64,000 nt of DNA from Pseudomonas sp. Irchel 3A7 (lineage in GTDB: Bacteria; Pseudomonadota; Gammaproteobacteria; Pseudomonadales; Pseudomonadaceae). The notes below the pieces were generated by a model, which did not search any database, was not told where the DNA came from, and worked only from the letters and a program-made list of their open reading frames with translations. Both the position numbers and the translations under genes were made by a program. The stretch is taken from positions 367,193-431,192 of the forward strand of contig NZ_FYED01000002.1 of NCBI RefSeq assembly GCF_900187565.1, given 5' to 3'. Below, piece after piece: positions 27,102-36,007 of this stretch. How positions within the stretch are numbered: position 1 is the stretch's first letter; every line of letters starts with the position of its first letter.

Positions 27102-28142
27102 ATGAAACCGCAGCCGATGCGTCTGGGCGATCTATCGGTCGGCTTCGTCCACAGCCTGGCCGACGCCGTGCGCAGCCATGGCGTCGACCCGCAGCCCCTG
27201 CTGGAACAATATGGACTTGATGCGGCGCGCCTCAGCGAAGCGGGTGCCCGACTCTCGATTCCGCGCTACATGCGCCTGGGCCACAGTGCCATTCAGTTGA
27301 CCGAAAACCCGGCGCTCGGCTTGCGCATGGGGCAGCTCAGCCGCCTGAGCCAGGCCGGCCTGGCCGGCGTCACCGCTGCCCAGGCGCCGACGGTGCGCGA
27401 GGCGGCACGCTGCCTGATTCGCTTTGAAGCCTTGTATGGCTCCAACTATCGCGGTCAATCGAGCTTTCACGAAGACCCTCAGGGGGCCTGGTTGCGCTTC
27501 TATTCCATCAGTCCCTACAACAGCTACAACCGCTTCGTAGTGGATTCGATCATTGCCGGGTGGTTGCAGCAATTGTCCAGCGTGAGCCCTGCCCCGCTGC
27601 GCGCCGAACGTATCGATATCGAATTCGAAGCACCTGACTACCACGCGGCCTACGACATGCTGGGCGATTGCCCGATTCAGTTTGGCGCCGAGCACAACCA
27701 ATTGCGCCTGAGCCTGGCCAGCCTCGCCCAACGTAATCCGCAACACTGTCCGAGTACGTGGCGGCACTTGTTGATGTTATGTGAACGGGAACTGGAGCAA
27801 CTGACACGCACCCGCAGCCTGCGTGAACGCATCATTCAGTTGCTGGGGCCGTTGCTCAATGGTGGCCGGGAACCCGACCTGGAAGAAGTGGCGGCACGCC
27901 TGAAGCTGCCCGTCTGGACACTACGCCGCAAACTGGCCGAAGAAGGTACGCAGTTTCGCGCGATTCTCAACGACACACGTCGCGACCTGGCCATGACCTA
28001 CATCCGCGATACAGAACTGGCGTTCGGCGAAATCGCCTACCTGCTGGGCTTTGCCTCAGCCGAAGCGTTTCAACGTGCCTTCAAACGCTGGACTGGCCAG
28101 ACACCCGGCGAGTTTCGTCGCAGTCACCGCCAATCCGCCTGA
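27102..28142 (+). CDS. AraC family regulator with N-terminal arabinose-binding-like domain
   Basis: 346 residues. The N-terminal 'AraC-binding' type region (LSVGFVHSLADAVRSHGVDPQPLLEQYGLD) is typical of the OruR/ArgR-like group. The C-terminal double helix-turn-helix is at about 265-340 (DLEEVAARLKLPVWTLRRKL; FGEIAYLLGFASAEAFQRAFKRWTG). It follows the nitrilase-like gene by 3 bases, so it may regulate that gene and itself. Effector unknown. Confidence 0.9.
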   Translation: MKPQPMRLGDLSVGFVHSLADAVRSHGVDPQPLLEQYGLDAARLSEAGARLSIPRYMRLGHSAIQLTENPALGLRMGQLSRLSQAGLAGVTAAQAPTVREAARCLIRFEALYGSNYRGQSSFHEDPQGAWLRFYSISPYNSYNRFVVDSIIAGWLQQLSSVSPAPLRAERIDIEFEAPDYHAAYDMLGDCPIQFGAEHNQLRLSLASLAQRNPQHCPSTWRHLLMLCERELEQLTRTRSLRERIIQLLGPLLNGGREPDLEEVAARLKLPVWTLRRKLAEEGTQFRAILNDTRRDLAMTYIRDTELAFGEIAYLLGFASAEAFQRAFKRWTGQTPGEFRRSHRQSA

Positions 28143-28145
28143 CGC

Positions 28146-28232
28146 TCACAGTTCTGTAGCATCTTCCGCCGGCTCCAGCGGGTCCAGTTCAAAAGCCTGA
28201 TACTCGAGCAGTTCTTCCTGATAATCGTCCAT
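28146..28232 (-). CDS. 28-residue acidic microprotein
   Basis: A short minus-strand frame with ATG at 28232 and stop at 28146-28148. A GGGGGA site lies 7 bases before the ATG. The peptide begins MDDYQEELLEYQAFELDPLE and ends in PAEDATEL: nine Asp/Glu-rich positions, no basic residue. I recognise no named family, but the strong ribosome site and amino-acid bias suggest a real gene. It is convergent with the AraC gene (3-base gap) and lies downstream of an ANR/DNR box at 28416-28429. It may be the ORF part of an oxygen-regulated small transcript of the PhrS kind. Confidence 0.6.
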   Translation of the reverse strand: MDDYQEELLEYQAFELDPLEPAEDATEL

Positions 28233-28415
28233 TTCGAATCCCCCGCAACTCATTGAAAAAGTCTTAATAAATGACCAGTGCCCCGAGCATAAAGTCCCCG
28301 CATGAAAGAAAAATGACGCGGACACGACGCTTCGTCGCTACTGGATAAAACGTAGCAGGCAGTCAGGAATTTATCACAGGATTTTTTCGATACAGCGCGC
28401 AGGACAGCGGTGTAT

Positions 28416-28429
28416 TTGACGCGGATCAA
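28416..28429 (-). promoter_or_regulatory. ANR/DNR (FNR-type) box
   Basis: On the minus strand the site reads TTGATCCGCGTCAA, an exact match to TTGAT-N4-GTCAA. A -10-like TATCGA (28387-28392) is centred about 33 bases downstream, the spacing of class II FNR/ANR promoters (site at -41.5). The predicted start is near 28381, giving a leader of about 150 bases before the microgene at 28232. Confidence 0.6.
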
Positions 28430-28482
28430 TCTTTACCGCAGCTGCGGGACCGGTGCGGATTCACCTGGCCCCGTAACGCCAA

Positions 28483-29325
28483 TCATTGCCCGGTAATCGG
28501 CATGGCCTGAATCGGCTCCGAAGGAGGCGGGATGTCGCTGGGGTTGGCGGGTGGTGTGATCGTTTCCGTGGCCGGCGCCGGCTCGGCGCTTGGAGTGGCG
28601 GCAATCGGCGCGGCTTCAGGCGGCGGTGCTACCGGCTCGGACGCCGCTGGAGCCGCTTCGGCCGGCGTCGTTGTCGCTTGCGGAGCCGGGGCAGGCTCTG
28701 CCGCCGCTTCCGGGGCCAGTGGGGCCGGTGTGGCCTTGGGTTCAGGCACGCCCAGATCGGCTTTCGGCTTCTCCGGGATATGGGCCGCTGCTTTCACTTC
28801 CTTGGGCAGGAACAGCTCGACCAGGGCGAAGAAACGCTCGTAAAACTTGGCCGACGATACGGTTTCGCTCGCGACCTTGACCATCGAATCGTCCGAAGAG
28901 CCGATCGGCATCGAGACCGAACCCAGCACGCCGACACCGAGACTGGCAGAGTTATTGGTCTTCTTCAGCGCATAACGGTCCTGCAAGGCGTTGGCGAACA
29001 CCGTGGCGTGATGCCCGGCGCTGCCGTCATCGGCACAGACCACACTGAAACTGATTTCCATGTGGGTCTCGCCGGTCTGCTGGAAGCTCTTGTGCCCGCT
29101 CACCAGCTTCGGATCACTGCTGGTGATGATGTAGCCCTGGCTCAGCAAGGCCCGACGAGCAGCTTCGCAACTCTGAACATCAGTCACGGGGTAGTTACGG
29201 GAGAATGTTCCGGAGTCGTCGAAGTTCTCATGCTCATAGATGGCGGCTTTCTTCGACGAGCACCCGGCCGCGGCGGCCAGCACCAGCGCCAGCCCGGCAA
29301 CACGCATGGGAAGTGATTTAAACAT
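28483..29325 (-). CDS. DUF2242-type lipoprotein with Ala/Pro-rich tail
   Basis: 280 residues. A lipoprotein signal (LALVLAAAAGC, lipid Cys at 22) is followed by a folded region of about 165 residues (SCEAARRALLSQGYIITSSDPKLV; EISFSVVCADDGSAG) that fits the DUF2242 family. Residues about 190-280 are a low-complexity tail of Ala, Pro and Glu, likely extended in the periplasm. Monocistronic, upstream of the ppiD terminator region on the same strand. Function unknown. Confidence 0.8.
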   Translation of the reverse strand: MFKSLPMRVAGLALVLAAAAGCSSKKAAIYEHENFDDSGTFSRNYPVTDVQSCEAARRALLSQGYIITSSDPKLVSGHKSFQQTGETHMEISFSVVCADDGSAGHHATVFANALQDRYALKKTNNSASLGVGVLGSVSMPIGSSDDSMVKVASETVSSAKFYERFFALVELFLPKEVKAAAHIPEKPKADLGVPEPKATPAPLAPEAAAEPAPAPQATTTPAEAAPAASEPVAPPPEAAPIAATPSAEPAPATETITPPANPSDIPPPSEPIQAMPITGQ

Positions 29326-29470
29326 TGAACATCCTGAGGAAAACGGTCCGGGGCGTATTGTGCAACAGATCGATGGTTAGCGTCGCATCGATTGTGTCTT
29401 AAAACAGTTACAGGGGTGTTGACTGCGATATTAAGCAAAAGTCCCCCACGATTGTCAGTGCAGCTGTAAC

Positions 29471-29496
29471 AAAAAACCCCGGCCTTTCGGCCGGGG
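29471..29496 (-). terminator. Rho-independent terminator of ppiD
   Basis: CCCCGGCC-TTTC-GGCCGGGG hairpin (29477-29496) followed on the minus strand by six T (29476-29471). Confidence 0.92.
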
Positions 29497-29526
29497 TTCC
29501 TGTGTAGCGCATCGCTCAGGCTGACA

Positions 29527-31398
29527 TCAGAAACGCTTGATGTCGGCCTCGCTTTCCAGCTGCTTGCGATAAGCCGCAAAGTCTTGCTGGCCAACGCGCG
29601 AAGCGAGGAAGCGACGGTATTGAGCCTTCTCTTCTTCAGTCGGCGCTGCGGCTTCATTGACGCCGCTCAGACGCACGATCATCAGACTGCCATCAGGCAG
29701 GGTCACGCTCGTGAACGTCGGCTTGTCCTTGGCGGCAGGCTTGGGCATGCGGAACAGCGCCTGCAGCACGGTTGGGTCGATCCCTTCCTGAGCGCGGGTC
29801 GCGGCTTCGGTAACCTTCCAGCTCTGACCGTCGACTGGTTTGTCCAGAGCGGTCTTGCCATCGCGCAGGCTGGCAATCAGCTCATCAGCCTTGGTCTTGG
29901 CGGCAGCACTGGCGTGCTCCTTGGCCAATTGCGCACGGATCGGGCCAGACACGCTTTCCAGCGGCAATTGCGCAGGCTTGAGATGTTCCTTGGCACGCAA
30001 CACGATCACGGTTTCCGGATCGAGCTCGATGGCGGTGCTGTTGGCACCCTCTTCCAGCACTTCCTGGCTGAACGCCGCGGTGATCACGGCACGGTTGGCC
30101 GCAATGCCCTCGCCACCTTCACGGCCGAACGGCTTGGAGGTGTGAACGGTCAGTTTCAGATCCTGTGCCGGTTGGGCCAGATCGGAAGCTTCGAACGAGG
30201 CGTCTTCCAATTGCTTGGTCGCTTCGACGAAACGCTGCTCGACCTGTTGAGCCTTCAATTCGCGGGTCAGCTTGTCTTTCAGGCTGGCGAGCGTCGGCAC
30301 TTCAGGCGCTTCCACACCCAACAGCTTGATCAGGTGGAAACCGAAGTCGGTGCGAACCGGCTCGGAGACCTGATCCTTGGCCAACGAATACAGGGATTTT
30401 TCGAACGCTGGATCATAAACGCCAGGACCTGCGTAGCCGAGGTCACCGCCATTGTTGGCCGAACCCGGATCCTGGGAGAACTCCTTGGCCAGGGCTTCGA
30501 ACTTCTCGCCTTTGGCCAGACGGGCCTGGATATCGTCGATCTTGGCCTTGGCTTGCGCCTCGGTGGTCTTGTCGTTCACTTCGATCAGAATGTGCGCAGC
30601 CCGACGTTGCTCGGACAGGTTTGCGATTTCTTTCTGATACGCCGCTTGCAGGTCTTCGTCCTTGACGCTGACCTGATCGAAGAAGGAAGCCTTCTTTAAC
30701 TCCAGATAATCGATGACCACCTGATCCGGCGTCATGAATTCCTTGGCGTGTTCGTCGTAATAGGCTTTGACTTCGTCGTCGGTCAGTTTCACAGCCGCCG
30801 GGTCAGCCTTGATGTTCAGGGTGGCGAAATCGCGGGTCTGTTTTTCCAGACGGGCGAATGCCAGAACCTGTGTATCAGTGACAAAACCGCTACCCGCCAG
30901 ACCGGCGCGTAGCTGGCCGATCAGCATTTCCTGGGCCAGCATCTGGCGGAACTGCATACGGCTGTAACCGAGTTGACGAATGACCTGGTCGAAACGCTCA
31001 GGACTGAACTTGCCGTCCACCTGGAATTCAGGCGTTTGCAGGATGACCTGGTCCAACGCCGCTTCGGAGAAAGCGAATTTCGAGTTTTCTGCGCCTTGCA
31101 GCAGCAGCTTGCGATCGATCAGGCCTTTGAGGGCCGATTCGCGCAGCATCTTCTCGTCGAGCAAGGACGCATCGAAATCCTTGCCCAGCTGTTGCATGAG
31201 TTGACGGCGTTGCATATCGACCGCCTGGCTCAGCTCGTTCTGGCTGATTTCTTCGCCATTGACCTGCGCCGCCTCGTTTTTGTTCGTCGTGGCCTGAAAA
31301 ATGGCGTCGAAACCGGTCAAGGCCATCAGTACGACGATGACCCCGATAATGGTCTTGGCAATCCAGCCTTGTGAATTGTCCCTGATATTCTGCAGCAT
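29527..31398 (-). CDS. ppiD: Periplasmic folding chaperone / peptidyl-prolyl isomerase PpiD
   Basis: 623 residues. One N-terminal membrane anchor (AKTIIGVIVVLMALTGFDAIF, residues about 14-34), a SurA-like N-domain, and a parvulin domain with RRAAHILIEVNDKTTEAQAKA and later GGDLGYAGPGVYDPAFEKSLYSL, FGFHLIKLLG. PpiD faces the periplasm at the Sec translocon and assists outer-membrane protein folding. Downstream of the hupB-tRNA-like unit in the conserved lon-hupB-ppiD order. It has its own strong terminator. Confidence 0.95.
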   Translation of the reverse strand: MLQNIRDNSQGWIAKTIIGVIVVLMALTGFDAIFQATTNKNEAAQVNGEEISQNELSQAVDMQRRQLMQQLGKDFDASLLDEKMLRESALKGLIDRKLLLQGAENSKFAFSEAALDQVILQTPEFQVDGKFSPERFDQVIRQLGYSRMQFRQMLAQEMLIGQLRAGLAGSGFVTDTQVLAFARLEKQTRDFATLNIKADPAAVKLTDDEVKAYYDEHAKEFMTPDQVVIDYLELKKASFFDQVSVKDEDLQAAYQKEIANLSEQRRAAHILIEVNDKTTEAQAKAKIDDIQARLAKGEKFEALAKEFSQDPGSANNGGDLGYAGPGVYDPAFEKSLYSLAKDQVSEPVRTDFGFHLIKLLGVEAPEVPTLASLKDKLTRELKAQQVEQRFVEATKQLEDASFEASDLAQPAQDLKLTVHTSKPFGREGGEGIAANRAVITAAFSQEVLEEGANSTAIELDPETVIVLRAKEHLKPAQLPLESVSGPIRAQLAKEHASAAAKTKADELIASLRDGKTALDKPVDGQSWKVTEAATRAQEGIDPTVLQALFRMPKPAAKDKPTFTSVTLPDGSLMIVRLSGVNEAAAPTEEEKAQYRRFLASRVGQQDFAAYRKQLESEADIKRF

Positions 31399-31468
31399 GC
31401 GTCCCCCATAAACGGTTGAACTTCAAAATTAGGCAACCGTGGAGCGTGGGTAGAATCCGGATAGAAGA

Positions 31469-31492
31469 AAGGCGCATCCGAGGATGCGCCTT
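31469..31492 (-). terminator. Terminator downstream of hupB and the tRNA-like sequence
   Basis: AAGGCGCATCC-GA-GGATGCGCCTT stem; on the minus strand it runs into TTCTTCTAT. It ends the hupB/tRNA-like transcript before ppiD. Confidence 0.85.
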
Positions 31493-31500
31493 CTCGTAAC

Positions 31501-31578
31501 TGGCGGAGCGGACCGATGACTCGAACTTGCGAGCCTCGGTGTCTCGGACCGGCGACCTGCCGACTGGACTACCGCTCC
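31501..31578 (-). pseudogene. Decayed tRNA-like sequence (tRNA-Asp-like body) with encoded CCA
   Basis: On the minus strand the sequence has a perfect 7-bp acceptor stem GGAGCGG/CCGCTCC, a discriminator G and encoded CCA, an Asp-like TA-GTCC-AGTCGG D-arm and a TTCGAGT T-loop. The T-stem arms (GCAAG / CATCG...) no longer pair and there are two extra bases. The anticodon loop reads CCGAGAC, with C instead of the invariant U33 and GAG where Asp has GTC. It cannot be a normal tRNA. It lies 53 bases after hupB and 9 bases before a good terminator, so it is probably still transcribed. Confidence 0.65.
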
Positions 31579-31631
31579 GCTGCCAGGTCAGGCATGACCC
31601 CGACCCGGATAGGCAAAAACCTGAATCGAAC

Positions 31632-31904
31632 TTAGTTGACAGCTTCTTTCAGTGCTTTACCGGCTTTGAAACCTGGTTTTTTGGCTGCTGCGATTTCCAG
31701 CGTCTTACCGGTCTGTGGGTTACGACCAATGCGAGCTGGACGATCAGTTACGGAGAAGGTACCGAAACCAACCAGAACAACAGAGTCGCCAGCCTTGAGA
31801 GCGCCAGTGACGGATTCGATTACAGCGTCCAGCGCACGGCCAGCAGCAGCTTTCGGGATATCAGCGGATGCAGCGATAGCATCAATCAGTTCCGACTTGT
31901 TCAC
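31632..31904 (-). CDS. hupB: DNA-binding protein HU-beta
   Basis: 90 residues. [20 protein letters not shown] and the DNA-arm region [20 protein letters not shown] are diagnostic for HU. It is a nucleoid architectural protein that bends DNA as a dimer. It follows lon on the same strand (149-base gap), the conserved gammaproteobacterial order clpP-clpX-lon-hupB-ppiD. Its 3' side carries the tRNA-like relic and a terminator. Confidence 0.97.
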   Translation of the reverse strand: MNKSELIDAIAASADIPKAAAGRALDAVIESVTGALKAGDSVVLVGFGTFSVTDRPARIGRNPQTGKTLEIAAAKKPGFKAGKALKEAVN

Positions 31905-32053
31905 TCTAAGTCCCCTTATATCTATTTGAGTATGATTCTAAGTTTTTTTGGTGAAAGCAAAAACGAGTGCTGAATGGCCTACAGACACTTAAGAGCCGCT
32001 TTATAACAAGGGCTCTAAAAAGCTGTCAAGGAAGCCCCCCAGGCAAATACGTA

Positions 32054-34450
32054 CTAATGCGTGCTAATTCTTTCCTTAGAATCGGACTCGCGCTTTTCAT
32101 CCTTCGCGACAATCTCCGGAGCCACATCAGGCAAGGGCTCCGGCGCGTATTGCAGCGCAATTTGCAGGACCTCGTCAATCCATTTAACCGGTTTAATCTG
32201 GAGATCTTGCTTGATATTGTCAGGAATTTCCTTCAGATCGCGAACATTCTCTTCGGGAATGATCACAGTCTTGATTCCGCCACGGTGAGCAGCGAGCAGT
32301 TTTTCTTTCAAACCACCAATCGCCAACACTTGACCACGCAAGGTGATTTCACCGGTCATGGCCACGTCCGCACGCACAGGAATGCTGGTCAATGCCGATA
32401 CCAGCGCCGTGCACATGCCCACACCGGCGCTAGGGCCGTCTTTCGGCGTCGCCCCTTCCGGCATATGGATGTGGGTGTCGCGCTTCTCGTGGAAGTCCAG
32501 GGGAATCCCCAGGCTCTTCGCGCGACTGCGCACCACGGTCAAGGCGGCGGTAATCGATTCGACCATGACGTCACCCAGGGAACCGGTCTTGATCAACTGG
32601 CCCTTGCCCGGCACGACGGCGGCTTCGATGGTCAGCAATTCGCCGCCCACCTGAGTCCACGCCAACCCGGTCACCTGACCGATCTGGTCCTGTTGCTCAG
32701 CCAGGCCGTAGCGGAACTTACGCACGCCCAGGAAGTGTTCCAGATCCTCAGCGGTGACCTTCACCGAGAAGCGTTTTTCCAGTGCATGCTCTTTGACCGC
32801 CTTGCGGCAAACCTTGGCAATCTGGCGCTCCAGGCCACGCACACCGGCTTCGCGGGTGTAGTAGCGAATGATGTCGCGGATCGCTTCCTCGTCGAATTCC
32901 AGTTCGCCTTTTTTCAGGCCATTGGCCTGAATCTGCTTGGGCGAAAGGTATTTGACGGCGATGTTGATCTTCTCGTCTTCGGTGTAGCCCGGCAGACGAA
33001 TCACTTCCATCCGGTCCAGCAGCGCCGGCGGGATGTTCATGGAGTTCGAGGTGCACAGGAACATCACATCGGACAGGTCGTAATCGACCTCCAGATAGTG
33101 GTCGTTGAAGTTGTGGTTCTGCTCGGGATCGAGCACTTCAAGCAACGCCGACGCCGGATCGCCACGCATGTCGCTGCCCATTTTGTCGATTTCGTCGAGC
33201 AGGAACAGCGGGTTGCGGACGCCCACCTTGGTCATTTTTTGAATCAATCTTCCTGGCATCGAACCGATGTAAGTACGGCGATGACCGCGAATTTCCGCTT
33301 CATCACGCACACCGCCAAGGGCCATGCGCACGAATTTGCGGTTGGTGGCGTGAGCGATCGACTCTGCCAGAGAGGTTTTACCCACCCCCGGAGGACCTAC
33401 CAGGCACAACACCGGACCACGAATCTTCTTCACGCGTTTTTGCACGGCGAGGTATTCGAGAATCCGCTCTTTGACTTCTTCCAGACCATAATGGTCGGCA
33501 TCAAGAATGTCTTCAGCGCGCGCCAGATCCAGGCGCACCTTGCTCTGAGCCTTCCACGGCACCTGGACCAGCCAGTCGATGTACGAACGCACCACGGTCG
33601 CTTCCGCGGACATTGGCGACATTTGCTTGAGCTTGTTCAGTTCGGCCTGGGCCTTGGCAAGCGCGTCTTTTGGCAGGCCGGCGGCATCGATACGCTTTTT
33701 CAGCTCTTCGACTTCGTTGTGACCTTCATCGCTGTCGCCGAGCTCTTTCTGAATGGCCTTCATCTGCTCGTTCAGGTAGTACTCGCGCTGACTGCGCTCC
33801 ATTTGCTTTTTGACGCGACCGCGAATGCGTTTTTCGACTTGCAGCAGATCGATCTCGGCATCAAGCAACGCCAGGACATGCTCGACCCGTGCCGACAAAT
33901 CGATGATCTCGAGGATTTCCTGCTTCTGCTCGATTTTGAGGGCCATGTGCGCGGCCATGGTGTCGACCAGGCGACCAGGCTCGTCGATGCTGTTGAGCGA
34001 CGACAGGACCTCGGCGGGGACTTTCTTGCCCAGCTGCACATATTGTTCGAACTGAGACAGCAGGCTGCGAACAAACACTTCCGACTCGCGCTCCGGCGCG
34101 TCGACTTCGTCGATCAGCGAGACTTCGGCACGGCAGTGACCGTCCACTTCGCTGAAGCGCTCCACGGCGCCCCGCTGCTCGCCTTCGACCAGAACCTTGA
34201 CTGTGCCATCAGGCAGCTTCAGCAGCTGCAGAACGGTCGCAATCGTACCCACGCGATAAAGTGCGTCTTCACCAGGGTCGTCGTCAGCAGGGTTTCTCTG
34301 GGCCAGCAGAAGGATCTGCTTGTCGCCTGTCATCGCTGCCTCGAGGGCTTCGATGGATTTCTCGCGCCCCACGAACAGCGGGATAACCATGTGCGGATAA
34401 ACCACGACATCACGCAATGGCAGGAGAGGCAATTCGATGGTTGTCTTCAT
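32054..34450 (-). CDS. lon: ATP-dependent protease Lon
   Basis: 798 residues from MKTTIELPLLPLRDVVVYPH; an upstream in-frame ATG at 34570 would add 40 unusual residues and run into the clpX terminator. LON N-domain, AAA+ core with GPPGVGKTS and Walker B PLFLLDEIDKMGSD, and the protease domain with Ser in TPKDGPSAGVGM. It degrades misfolded and regulatory proteins in the cytosol. An RpoH-type promoter motif lies 60 bases upstream. A large antisense frame across the gene is a shadow. Confidence 0.97.
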   Translation of the reverse strand: MKTTIELPLLPLRDVVVYPHMVIPLFVGREKSIEALEAAMTGDKQILLLAQRNPADDDPGEDALYRVGTIATVLQLLKLPDGTVKVLVEGEQRGAVERFSEVDGHCRAEVSLIDEVDAPERESEVFVRSLLSQFEQYVQLGKKVPAEVLSSLNSIDEPGRLVDTMAAHMALKIEQKQEILEIIDLSARVEHVLALLDAEIDLLQVEKRIRGRVKKQMERSQREYYLNEQMKAIQKELGDSDEGHNEVEELKKRIDAAGLPKDALAKAQAELNKLKQMSPMSAEATVVRSYIDWLVQVPWKAQSKVRLDLARAEDILDADHYGLEEVKERILEYLAVQKRVKKIRGPVLCLVGPPGVGKTSLAESIAHATNRKFVRMALGGVRDEAEIRGHRRTYIGSMPGRLIQKMTKVGVRNPLFLLDEIDKMGSDMRGDPASALLEVLDPEQNHNFNDHYLEVDYDLSDVMFLCTSNSMNIPPALLDRMEVIRLPGYTEDEKINIAVKYLSPKQIQANGLKKGELEFDEEAIRDIIRYYTREAGVRGLERQIAKVCRKAVKEHALEKRFSVKVTAEDLEHFLGVRKFRYGLAEQQDQIGQVTGLAWTQVGGELLTIEAAVVPGKGQLIKTGSLGDVMVESITAALTVVRSRAKSLGIPLDFHEKRDTHIHMPEGATPKDGPSAGVGMCTALVSALTSIPVRADVAMTGEITLRGQVLAIGGLKEKLLAAHRGGIKTVIIPEENVRDLKEIPDNIKQDLQIKPVKWIDEVLQIALQYAPEPLPDVAPEIVAKDEKRESDSKERISTH

Positions 34451-34508
34451 GATTTCGCCTCTACGGCGGCCATAAGGCCGGAAACAGATGGAAGTAAGCT
34501 TGAAACCA

Positions 34509-34537
34509 AGATGGGGGCAGCCTTGAAAAAAAACAAG
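34509..34537 (-). promoter_or_regulatory. RpoH (sigma-32) promoter motif of lon
   Basis: CTTGTTT (34537-34531), 14-base spacer, CCCCATCT (34516-34509); the -10 is an exact match to CCCCATNT. Expected start about 52 bases before the lon ATG, consistent with heat-shock control of lon. Confidence 0.72.
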
Positions 34538-34566
34538 CACAAAGAGAGTGTAAAAACCTGCAAAAA

Positions 34567-34592
34567 GCAAAGGGGCCCGAAGGCCCCTTCTT
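34567..34592 (-). terminator. Terminator of clpX
   Basis: AAGGGGCC-CGAA-GGCCCCTT stem; on the minus strand followed by TGCTTTTT. It separates the clp operon from lon. Confidence 0.85.
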
Positions 34593-34611
34593 TGTACCGG
34601 CTGCGTGACGC

Positions 34612-35895
34612 TTAGGCGTCTGGCGCGGCCTTGGCAGCAGGCTCACTGTTTTCGTAGATATACAGTGGCTTGGACTTGCCTTCTATAACGCTTTCGTCGA
34701 TCACTACTTTACTCACCTCGGACTGCGAGGGGATTTCATACATAGTGTCGAGCAACACACCTTCGAGAATCGAGCGCAGGCCACGAGCACCGGTTTTGCG
34801 TTCCAGCGCGCGCTTGGCGACCGATTTCAGCGCGTCGGCCCGGAATTCCAGGTCCACGCCTTCCATCTCGAACAACTTGGCATACTGCTTGGTCAGAGCA
34901 TTTTTCGGCTCGGTGAGAATCTGCATCAACGCAGCTTCATCAAGCTCGTCCAGCGTCGCAAGGACCGGCAGACGACCGACGAACTCCGGGATCAGACCGA
35001 ACTTGACCAGATCGTCAGGCTCGACTTCACGCAGGGATTCACCGACTTTCTTGCCTTCTTCCTTGCTGCGAACTTCTGCGTTGAAACCGATGCCGCCCTT
35101 GGTGGAACGGTTTTGAATAACCTTTTCCAGACCGGAGAACGCACCACCGCAGATGAACAGGATGTTACGGGTGTCGACCTGAAGGAATTCCTGTTGCGGG
35201 TGCTTGCGACCGCCTTGAGGCGGAACGGAAGCGACCGTACCTTCGATCAACTTGAGCAGGGCCTGCTGCACGCCTTCACCGGAAACGTCCCGGGTGATCG
35301 ACGGGTTGTCGGACTTGCGCGAGATCTTGTCGATCTCATCGATGTAGACAATGCCCATCTGGGCCTTTTCCACGTCGTAATCGCACTTCTGCAACAGCTT
35401 CTGAATGATGTTCTCGACATCTTCACCCACGTAACCCGCCTCGGTGAGGGTGGTTGCGTCGGCAATGGTGAACGGAACGTTCAGCAAGCGGGCCAGTGTT
35501 TCGGCAAGCAGGGTTTTACCCGAGCCTGTCGGGCCGATCAGCAAGATGTTGCTCTTGCCGAGTTCGACGTCGTCATTCTTTTTGTCACGCTGGTTAAGGC
35601 GCTTGTAGTGGTTGTACACCGCTACGGCCAAAACCTTTTTCGCGCGCTCCTGACCAATCACATACTGATCAAGGATGCCGCTGATTTCTTTAGGCGAAGG
35701 CAATTTATGCGCGCTGCTCTCGGCCTGGGCTTCCTGCACCTCCTCACGGATGATGTCATTGCACAGGTCGACGCACTCGTCGCAGATAAAGACCGAGGGG
35801 CCGGCAATCAATTTGCGTACTTCATGCTGGCTTTTGCCACAGAAGGAGCAATAGAGCAGCTTGCCGTTGTCCTCGCCGTTGCGGGTGTCAGTCAT
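34612..35895 (-). CDS. clpX: ATP-dependent Clp protease ATP-binding subunit ClpX
   Basis: 427 residues from [11 protein letters not shown], the normal family length. Zinc-binding N-domain with CSFCGK and CDECVDLC; Walker A GPTGSGKT; Walker [12 protein letters not shown]-type loop region. ClpX unfolds substrates and feeds them to ClpP, the next gene upstream in the operon. A separate RpoH-type motif sits just before the gene, so it can be induced apart from clpP. Confidence 0.97.
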   Translation of the reverse strand: MTDTRNGEDNGKLLYCSFCGKSQHEVRKLIAGPSVFICDECVDLCNDIIREEVQEAQAESSAHKLPSPKEISGILDQYVIGQERAKKVLAVAVYNHYKRLNQRDKKNDDVELGKSNILLIGPTGSGKTLLAETLARLLNVPFTIADATTLTEAGYVGEDVENIIQKLLQKCDYDVEKAQMGIVYIDEIDKISRKSDNPSITRDVSGEGVQQALLKLIEGTVASVPPQGGRKHPQQEFLQVDTRNILFICGGAFSGLEKVIQNRSTKGGIGFNAEVRSKEEGKKVGESLREVEPDDLVKFGLIPEFVGRLPVLATLDELDEAALMQILTEPKNALTKQYAKLFEMEGVDLEFRADALKSVAKRALERKTGARGLRSILEGVLLDTMYEIPSQSEVSKVVIDESVIEGKSKPLYIYENSEPAAKAAPDA

Positions 35896-35929
35896 TCGTT
35901 CGATCCAAATCCGATAGGCTTGCAACACA

Positions 35930-35958
35930 AGATGAAGGCTATTGCGGGCTTTTTCAAG
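35930..35958 (-). promoter_or_regulatory. RpoH-type promoter motif of clpX, overlapping a hairpin
   Basis: CTTGAAA (35958-35952, exact), 14-base spacer, CTTCATCT (35937-35930, six of eight). The -35 lies inside the GCGGGCTT/AAGCCCGC hairpin (35944-35963) in the clpP-clpX gap. Start 35 bases upstream of the ATG. Confidence 0.55.
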
Positions 35959-36007
35959 CCCGCTGGTGATCAGACCAGCCGACCAAGCCTATTTTGAGCT
36001 GCTTATT

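Noticed and set aside
31501..31578. Functional tRNA-Asp or tRNA-Leu
   Set aside because: No U33, anticodon changed to GAG in a class I body, T-stem unpaired and two extra bases. Called a relic instead.
31967..34615. An 882-codon plus-strand frame antisense to lon
   Set aside because: It is the complementary shadow of lon; composition is His/Gln/Arg-rich, no start site or family resemblance. GC-rich genes often leave such open antisense frames.
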